A stretch of 9,554 nt of DNA from Candidatus Zipacnadia bacterium (lineage in GTDB: Bacteria > Armatimonadota > Zipacnadia > Zipacnadales > Zipacnadaceae). The stretch is from contig JALGTV010000183.1 of assembly GCA_029821215.1 (NCBI GenBank), positions 1 to 9,554 on the forward strand, read 5' to 3'. The notes under the pieces are model-generated. The model worked only from the letters and a program-made list of their open reading frames with translations, had not been told where the DNA came from and searched no databases. The number at the start of each line of letters is the position of its first letter. Position 1 is the stretch's first letter. The position numbers and the translations under genes were made by a program. Shown here piece after piece: positions 5,508-9,554 of this stretch.

Positions 5508-5939
5508 CTACGTCTTATGAGTAGATCGTGATCGTTGCCGATATTGCCAGTAAGCAGCCAGCCAGAATCCGGCCAGTAGGCCAATCACGTCGGCGGCCAC
5601 ATCAGACAGCTCAAATTCACGGCCAGCAATAGGAATCTGATGCAATTCATCCAATAAAGCCCATGCGCTGCCCATTATTAGGAGCGCTGCGGGCCAAAGT
5701 CGGGAACCGGACAGCCGGCCGGTGAGTTGCCAGGAACGTCGGAGCAACGCTCCGAAGACGGCATACGCGACAAAATGTTCAAACTTGTCCACGCCATTGC
5801 TGGCTGCGCCCGCCTTTCCAGGTACGGAAGTAGCTGTTAGAATCACCAGCAGCCATACTATTGTTGGTCCCCATACGCGCAGCCAACTGGGCCAGTGAGC
5901 CGATTCAGGACGGCAGGGTTGCGGGTCATCGCCACTCAC
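5508..5939 (-). CDS. VanZ-like family membrane protein
   Basis: This 143-aa protein shows the VanZ-like pattern. A first membrane helix (about 21-41) ends in SVPGKAG, then DKFEHFVAYAVFGALL (51-66), a third helix ending in ALLDELHQIPIAGREFELSD (about 93-112), and a last helix DVAADVIGLLAGFWLAAYW. The DK-x-x-H-F-x-x-Y and DE-x-H-Q ... R-x-x-x-x-x-D motifs are the family's conserved polar residues. VanZ itself gives low-level teicoplanin resistance in enterococci, but most relatives are chromosomal proteins of unknown function, so resistance is not implied. The GTG start at 5939 overlaps the TGA of the upstream frame (GTGA, 4 nt). This indicates that the frame ending at 5936 was, or still is, translated. 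Confidence 0.86.
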   Translation of the reverse strand: MSGDDPQPCRPESAHWPSWLRVWGPTIVWLLVILTATSVPGKAGAASNGVDKFEHFVAYAVFGALLRRSWQLTGRLSGSRLWPAALLIMGSAWALLDELHQIPIAGREFELSDVAADVIGLLAGFWLAAYWQYRQRSRSTHKT

Positions 5940-6217
5940 TGACCTAATCTTTCCTTCACGCCCAGACCAGTAAGGGTCAATTCTTTGGTGGCCAGAACTT
6001 GATCAGAAGCATTATAGGCGCGCGCGCTGATTAGACTTTCACCAACTCGTAGGTCACCGACATCCAACAAACAAGAGAAGTGCCGCTGATTGGTGAGGAA
6101 TTTGGTTGTCTCGTCCACGTCAATGGTACAGAACGCAAATCCCGCCCCACCCGATAGATGAAGGCTCAGTCGGAGGAGCTCTGCTCCATCGGTGTCGGTA
6201 ACCGGCTCGGTGGCCAC
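5936..6217 (-). CDS. Displaced C-terminal domain of the M14 peptidase (frameshifted part)
   Basis: This 93-codon frame reads VATEPVTDTDGAELLRLSLH and ends KELTLTGLGVKERLGQ. With alternating hydrophobic residues and the pattern 'G-E-S-x-I-x-A-R-A-Y-N-A-S-D-Q-V-L-A', it looks like a small beta-sandwich (Ig-like) accessory domain. It directly continues the upstream peptidase frame if one copy of the 14-bp tandem duplication at 6216-6243 is removed (…PTLTV joined to ATEPV…). A GTG at 6217 could start it independently, but no ribosome binding site is evident, so it is best read as the severed C-terminus. Its stop overlaps the VanZ-like start by 4 nt. Confidence 0.65.
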   Translation of the reverse strand: MATEPVTDTDGAELLRLSLHLSGGAGFAFCTIDVDETTKFLTNQRHFSCLLDVGDLRVGESLISARAYNASDQVLATKELTLTGLGVKERLGQ

Positions 6218-7263
6218 GGTGAGAGTTGGACGGTGAGAGTTGGGGGCGGCGGGGCAGCCGGCGCAGCCGATGATAATTGGGCTTCAGCCGGTTCGGCGGG
6301 GGGTTGGCCGACTTGTGCTGGCTGCTCATATTGCCTCCGGGGCACCACCGGGCCATTTATCAGGCAGTTGGCTGCCACTACACAGGCCAATATGTGGAAC
6401 CCAGCTCGATAGGCCAAGGGGCGACCGGGGCCGCATTTGGCCTCACAAAGGAAGGTGGGAAAGCCCTGGTATAGGCCCAGGTAGCGATGGCATAAGCGCA
6501 GCGAGTCTCCAGGATAATCATAGTACACGCCTAAGTTGTATCCATACTGGCTCATCCACATAGAAATATTGCGGCTGATGGCAGTAGTATATGCGCATAG
6601 TTGGGAGGGCAGGGCATCACTGGCCCCCACCGTTTCCAAGAAATTCTCTTGATAGGCGGCCCGCTTACTGTAAGCAGGCAACTCGTGCAGATCCAGGATA
6701 GCATGAGGCCGGTACTTCTCCACCGCCGCCTGCAATGCTTGGGTCTCCGGCTGAGTGGCGCTGACCCAATCGCGGTTCAAGTCCATACCCGCGCCATTAG
6801 CCCGTCGGTCAGCTTCCGCCCCGTCGGGATTGGCTACTGGTACAGCGATAATCTGCAAGTGATTCAGAACTGCCTGCTCAAGCGATGACGGCGCGGCGGC
6901 AAAATGCTCGATTAGTGCCAAAGCTGCTGTAGTCCCGGCCGGCTCGTTGCCGTGCTGACGAGCAATAATAAACAATCGCATTTTTTCCTCTGGCGGCCTA
7001 TCCGGGTTAGTTACAGTCACCAGCCACAGCGGGCGACTTTGCTGGGAGTAACCAATTACCTCCAAATGTACACGACTGCTCGTTTCAGCCGTCTGGTGCA
7101 AAAAGTCAGTCACCTGGGCGAAGGTGCGGGGTTGGGCGGGACAGCGCTCCACGATTTGGGCGATGATGTCACCAGCACAGCAAGGCGCTGAGGCACCGCT
7201 TAGCAGGATGAGCGCCAGTGCAGCAATATGGAGTCTACGTGTGAGCGCGAGTGGTCTTGTCAT
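6166..7263 (-). CDS. Secreted M14 zinc carboxypeptidase, C-terminus frameshifted
   Basis: This is a metallocarboxypeptidase of the M14 family, expected outside the cytoplasmic membrane, with peptide or peptidoglycan fragments as possible substrates. Numbered from the ATG at 7263, it starts with a signal peptide (MTRPLALTRRLHIAALALIL, cleavage likely after ASA at about residues 24-26). Zinc ligands are His104 and Glu107 (RQHGNE) and His193 (LDLHE); Arg/Asn for substrate binding are in DLNRDW (161-166), and the catalytic base is probably Glu274 (TFLCEAKCG). A Pro/Ala/Gln-rich linker follows. The frame then runs into 21 residues of unrelated sequence (QLSPWPPSR…) after a 14-bp tandem duplication; removing one copy gives a 437-aa protein with a C-terminal domain. 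An upstream in-frame ATG at 7305 adds 14 residues but overlaps a -10 hexamer, so 7263 is preferred. Neither start has a good ribosome binding site. Confidence 0.88.
   Translation of the reverse strand: MTRPLALTRRLHIAALALILLSGASAPCCAGDIIAQIVERCPAQPRTFAQVTDFLHQTAETSSRVHLEVIGYSQQSRPLWLVTVTNPDRPPEEKMRLFIIARQHGNEPAGTTAALALIEHFAAAPSSLEQAVLNHLQIIAVPVANPDGAEADRRANGAGMDLNRDWVSATQPETQALQAAVEKYRPHAILDLHELPAYSKRAAYQENFLETVGASDALPSQLCAYTTAISRNISMWMSQYGYNLGVYYDYPGDSLRLCHRYLGLYQGFPTFLCEAKCGPGRPLAYRAGFHILACVVAANCLINGPVVPRRQYEQPAQVGQPPAEPAEAQLSSAAPAAPPPPTLTVQLSPWPPSRLPTPMEQSSSD
6216..6243. repeat. Perfect 14-bp tandem duplication breaking the peptidase frame
   Basis: The unit ACGGTGAGAGTTGG occurs twice without a gap (6216-6229 and 6230-6243). 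Fourteen is not a multiple of three, so the second copy shifts the reading frame of the leftward peptidase gene. With a single copy the two reading frames join into one continuous protein of coherent composition. Confidence 0.95.
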
Positions 7264-7303
7264 ATTTGGGCCCGACCCGGTGATTAAGAAGTCATCAGTC
7301 GCC

Positions 7304-7309
7304 ATAATA
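7304..7309 (-). promoter_or_regulatory. Candidate -10 of the peptidase operon promoter
   Basis: On the minus strand TGGTATTAT gives an extended -10 with hexamer TATTAT (7309-7304). A weak -35 (TTACTT) lies 17 bp upstream, within and beside the inverted repeat. Transcription would start near 7297, before the preferred ATG at 7263. The hexamer overlaps the alternative ATG at 7305, which argues against that start. Confidence 0.45.
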
Positions 7310-7316
7310 CCAGAAA

Positions 7317-7341
7317 GCAGTGCTCAAGTAAAGAGCACTGC
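7317..7341. promoter_or_regulatory. Perfect inverted repeat in a divergent promoter region, candidate operator
   Basis: GCAGTGCTC (7317-7325) and GAGCACTGC (7333-7341) are exact inverted copies around a 7-nt centre. The element covers the -20 to -44 region of the proposed leftward peptidase promoter and lies roughly 70-95 bp upstream of the rightward start. A dimeric repressor site is the simplest reading. A hairpin terminator is less likely because no T-run follows on either strand and no gene ends here. Confidence 0.5.
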
Positions 7342-7375
7342 AGTCGGCAGGAGGACGGCCAACTGCTCCCCTTCG

Positions 7376-7404
7376 TTGCCTACGGGCACCGGTTTTGATA
7401 TAAT
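7376..7404 (+). promoter_or_regulatory. Promoter of the CBS-permease operon
   Basis: TTGCCT (7376-7381, four of six consensus bases) and a perfect TATAAT (7399-7404) are separated by 17 bp, with an upstream TG making an extended -10. Transcription would start near 7411, giving a leader of about 50 nt before the ATG at 7460, which is preceded by GAGGAA. Confidence 0.72.
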
Positions 7405-7459
7405 AGCGTCAAATAAGGAGCCATCAATAAGTACAGAAAGCCGGTAATGAGGAACAATT

Positions 7460-7924
7460 ATGGTAGCCGAAGACATAATGAGCACTGATGTTATCACCGT
7501 GCGTCCCCAAGACCAACTGGAGAAAGTCGCTGACTTGATGATGGAGTATGGCCATGCAACCTTCCCAGTAGTAGATGAGAACAATAGCGTGGTCGGTGTT
7601 ATTGGCAGAACTCATATGATTCGCACCGCTCTGCCAGTTGTGGCCGAGCAGATAGGCCAACTGGGGTTTTTGCCTGACTCATACCGTTTCCACGGCTTTG
7701 AGGAAGATTATATTGGGCTGGTACCAGTGGAGAAGGTTATGTCGGTAGATCCGGTCCAGGTGAGCACAGACACCCCAGTGGCCGAAGTAGCGCGACGAAT
7801 GCTGGAATACGACATCGGCTCAGTGCCAGTAGTTGATGAGGGGAAGCTGGTTGGCATCGTCAGCCGTTCTGACTTAGTAGAGGCAATAGTTCATCCCTAT
7901 ATGTGCGGCGGGGATGAACAATGA
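7460..7924 (+). CDS. CBS-domain pair protein
   Basis: This 154-aa soluble protein is made of two CBS motifs forming one Bateman module. The first spans about residues 3-58 (DIMSTDVITVRP, then FPVVDENNSVVGVIG), the second about 91-146 (KVMSVDPVQVSTDT, then VPVVDEGKLVGIVSRSDLVEAI). A linker of about 30 residues with aromatic and acidic residues lies between. CBS pairs usually bind adenine nucleotides or related ligands and regulate a partner enzyme or transporter. The stop codon overlaps the ATG of the permease gene (ATGA), so a regulatory role on that permease is the natural inference. There is no DNA-binding or catalytic domain. The start has GAGGAA six bases upstream. Confidence 0.93.
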   Translation: MVAEDIMSTDVITVRPQDQLEKVADLMMEYGHATFPVVDENNSVVGVIGRTHMIRTALPVVAEQIGQLGFLPDSYRFHGFEEDYIGLVPVEKVMSVDPVQVSTDTPVAEVARRMLEYDIGSVPVVDEGKLVGIVSRSDLVEAIVHPYMCGGDEQ

Positions 7925-9252
7925 CCACCGGCGGAATCATTGCCACGGTAATCTTCGTCGCTACATACCTACTCATCGCCAGTGAGAAGGTTCACAAGAC
8001 CAAAGCCGCTCTGGCGGGAGCCGTGGCTATGTTGCTGGTCCGCATAGTAGACCAGCACGTAGCGTTTCACGGCACAGAAACGATTCTGGGTATTGACTGG
8101 AATACAGTTTTTCTGCTAATCGGAATGATGACCATTGCCAGCACCACGGGACGGACAGGGGCTTTTCAGTGGGTAGCAATAAAGGCAGCTAAGCTGGCCG
8201 GCGGCCGACCTTACTGGATCATCGTGCTGCTGGCGGTGGGCACGGCAGTACTGTCGGCGGGGCTGGACAATGCCACTACCGTGGTGCTAATGGCGCCGGT
8301 AACTATCCTCATTTGTGAGGCGCTGGCGGTTGACCCGGTGCCCTTCTTGATCTGCGTGGTACTGTCGTCAAACATTGGGGGCACGGCGACCCTCATCGGC
8401 GACCCTCCCAATATCATGATTGGGTCAGCCGCCCACTTCTCTTTTGTGGATTTTCTCAAGATAGATACACCTATCGCCATCGCCGTGCTGATAGCGTTCC
8501 TAATCGTAGTGTGGGGGTTTTTGCGCCCCAGAATCAAAGTGGACGACGAACGGCGCCAGCGTCTTATGGAGTTTGATGAGAGCCGGGCTATCACTGACCC
8601 GGTGCTGCTGCGCAAGTGCGTAATCGTTGGTTTGTTGACCCTCGGGGGGTTTTGTGTACATGACCTAATTCATCTGGAGCCGGCTACCATTGCCCTGGCA
8701 GGGGCGGTCGTGCTGATGTTGCTACAAAAGAATAATGTGGAGGAAGCGTTCCACGGAGTAGAATGGTCTACGATTTTCTTTATTATCGGGTTGTTTATTA
8801 TGGTGGCAGCACTGACCCAGACGGGTGTGATAACGCTGCTCACTGATCAATTGGTCAAAGTCGCAGCCAGCAATTGGTTTATTATGACTATGGCTGTCTT
8901 AGTGCTGTCGGCATTCATTTCTGGCCTGATTGGTAATATTGCACTGGTGGCAGCGATGAATGCAATTATGTGGCAACTGGCAGCCCGGCTGCATCCAGAT
9001 CTGCAGGCCACACCCATTGCGATGATTCACGCTCCGGATATGATTCCCCTGTGGTGGGCGTTGTCCATAGGTTCCTGCTTCGGCGGCAATTCGACACTGC
9101 TGGGGACAGCGGCGAATGTCGCGGTAGCGGGCATTGCGGAGCGATCGGGATATCCCATAACCTTCGGACGCTTTTTGAAATATGGAATACCCATAACTTT
9201 GATGTCTGTTGCTATGGGTGGGGTGTATCTGTGGATACTGTTCCTGCGTTAA
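7921..9252 (+). CDS. ArsB/NhaD-type (ion transporter superfamily) permease
   Basis: This 443-aa integral membrane protein has about 11-12 hydrophobic segments in two related halves. The first half has the typical SAGLDNATTVVLMAP (112-126) and NIGGTATLIGDPPN (151-164). The second half has the matching SCFGGNSTLLGTAANV (385-400) followed by AVAGIAER. These are signatures of the ArsB/NhaD/P-protein group, which move oxyanions, dicarboxylates or Na+/H+; the substrate cannot be read from the sequence. The second-half counterpart of 'LDN-x-P' is IGNIA (337-341), so the usual Asp and Pro are absent. No arsR or arsC is nearby, so arsenite export is not supported. Translation is coupled to the CBS gene by ATGA, and the activase gene follows 22 bp after the stop codon. 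Confidence 0.9.
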   Translation: MTTGGIIATVIFVATYLLIASEKVHKTKAALAGAVAMLLVRIVDQHVAFHGTETILGIDWNTVFLLIGMMTIASTTGRTGAFQWVAIKAAKLAGGRPYWIIVLLAVGTAVLSAGLDNATTVVLMAPVTILICEALAVDPVPFLICVVLSSNIGGTATLIGDPPNIMIGSAAHFSFVDFLKIDTPIAIAVLIAFLIVVWGFLRPRIKVDDERRQRLMEFDESRAITDPVLLRKCVIVGLLTLGGFCVHDLIHLEPATIALAGAVVLMLLQKNNVEEAFHGVEWSTIFFIIGLFIMVAALTQTGVITLLTDQLVKVAASNWFIMTMAVLVLSAFISGLIGNIALVAAMNAIMWQLAARLHPDLQATPIAMIHAPDMIPLWWALSIGSCFGGNSTLLGTAANVAVAGIAERSGYPITFGRFLKYGIPITLMSVAMGGVYLWILFLR

Positions 9253-9274
9253 TAGTAGGTGAACGAGGAGACAC

Positions 9275-9554
9275 ATGTTGCTGACAGCCGGTGTGGACAT
9301 TGGCAGCTTGACAACTAAGGCAGTGGTACTGCGCGTCGCCGATAACCAATGGCTGGGCTGGGCTTTGCAGCCCAGTGGCTTACGGCCCGAGCAAACCGCC
9401 CGGGATGTCTTAGCCAAAGCGCTGCAGGAGGCCGACCTCTCGCGGGCAGCTTTAGACACAGTAGTAGCCACCGGCTATGGCCGGGCATCGCTACCGGAGG
9501 CCGATATCATAGTCACCGAGGTTTCCTGTCAGGCGCAGGGGGTACACTTCTTGT
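9275..9554 (+). CDS. 2-hydroxyacyl-CoA dehydratase / benzoyl-CoA reductase-type activase, N-terminal part
   Basis: Ninety-three codons are visible before the window ends. The protein starts MLLTAGVDIGSLTTKAVVL, the phosphate-binding loop of the BadF/BadG/BcrA/HgdC group of ASKHA-fold ATPases, and continues with VVATGYGRASL and IIVTEVSCQAQGVHFL, both typical of this family. Such activases carry a [4Fe-4S] cluster between two subunits and use ATP to inject a low-potential electron into a dehydratase or reductase. The cluster cysteines lie further on, outside the window. The ATG at 9275 has GAGGAG just upstream. It is in line with the CBS and permease genes, 22 bp apart, so probably the same operon. 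A partner dehydratase (HgdA/HgdB-like) would be expected next, unless this is a stand-alone activase-like protein. Confidence 0.9.
   Translation, partial: MLLTAGVDIGSLTTKAVVLRVADNQWLGWALQPSGLRPEQTARDVLAKALQEADLSRAALDTVVATGYGRASLPEADIIVTEVSCQAQGVHFL

Noticed and set aside
5508..5939. Glycopeptide resistance determinant because of VanZ similarity
   Set aside because: VanZ-like chromosomal proteins are common and no van cluster is present.
7921..9252. Arsenite efflux pump (ArsB) call with resistance function
   Set aside because: The motifs fit the broad ArsB/NhaD group only; no arsR, arsC or arsA is present and the neighbours are a CBS protein and an activase.

Overview
The window is a compact bacterial chromosome segment of moderate GC content with strong Shine-Dalgarno sites, short gene spacing and several 1-10 nt overlaps. 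No plasmid, phage or transposase gene is visible. The gene set suggests an uncultured, probably anaerobic bacterium: a 2-hydroxyacyl-CoA dehydratase/benzoyl-CoA reductase-type activase, an 'Aquifex-type' aconitase, a GerW (YtfJ)/DUF2953 pair best known from Bacillota, and short palindromic repeats of the kind often seen in environmental genomes. I cannot name the phylum; something near Bacillota, Chloroflexota or Armatimonadota is a guess.

Layout. 1-135 (-): 5' end of a ThuA-like gene. 136-392: noncoding. 393-677 (-): small GIY-YIG protein. 685-860: two copies of a palindromic repeat and a hairpin that abuts the next gene. 858-1179 (-): tmRNA gene (ssrA) with its own extended -10 promoter; the best-reading tag is ANTQMALAA. 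1350-1922 (-): a two-gene unit of a two-TM membrane protein followed by a small EF-Tu-domain-2-like protein. 2096-3909 (+): an aconitase present as two overlapping reading frames, broken at the boundary that separates the large and small subunits of isopropylmalate dehydratase. 3936-7305 (-): a probable operon read leftwards: secreted M14 zinc carboxypeptidase (frameshifted by a 14-bp tandem duplication), VanZ-like membrane protein, thioredoxin, DUF2953-like membrane protein, GerW-like protein. 7319-7459: divergent promoter region with a perfect inverted repeat. 7460-9554 (+): CBS-pair protein, ArsB/NhaD-type permease (ATGA overlap), then the start of the activase gene, cut by the window edge.

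How the parts relate. Most genes are housekeeping or accessory: ribosome rescue, TCA-cycle chemistry, redox, cell-envelope proteins, anion or cation transport under probable nucleotide-sensing CBS control, and radical-dehydratase activation. I see no evidence for a wholly new defence or mobile system. The most informative observations are two reading-frame events (the aconitase split and the 14-bp duplication in the peptidase) and the repeat/hairpin module pressed against the 3' end of the tmRNA gene, one copy of which also appears to supply the ribosome binding site of the GIY-YIG gene.
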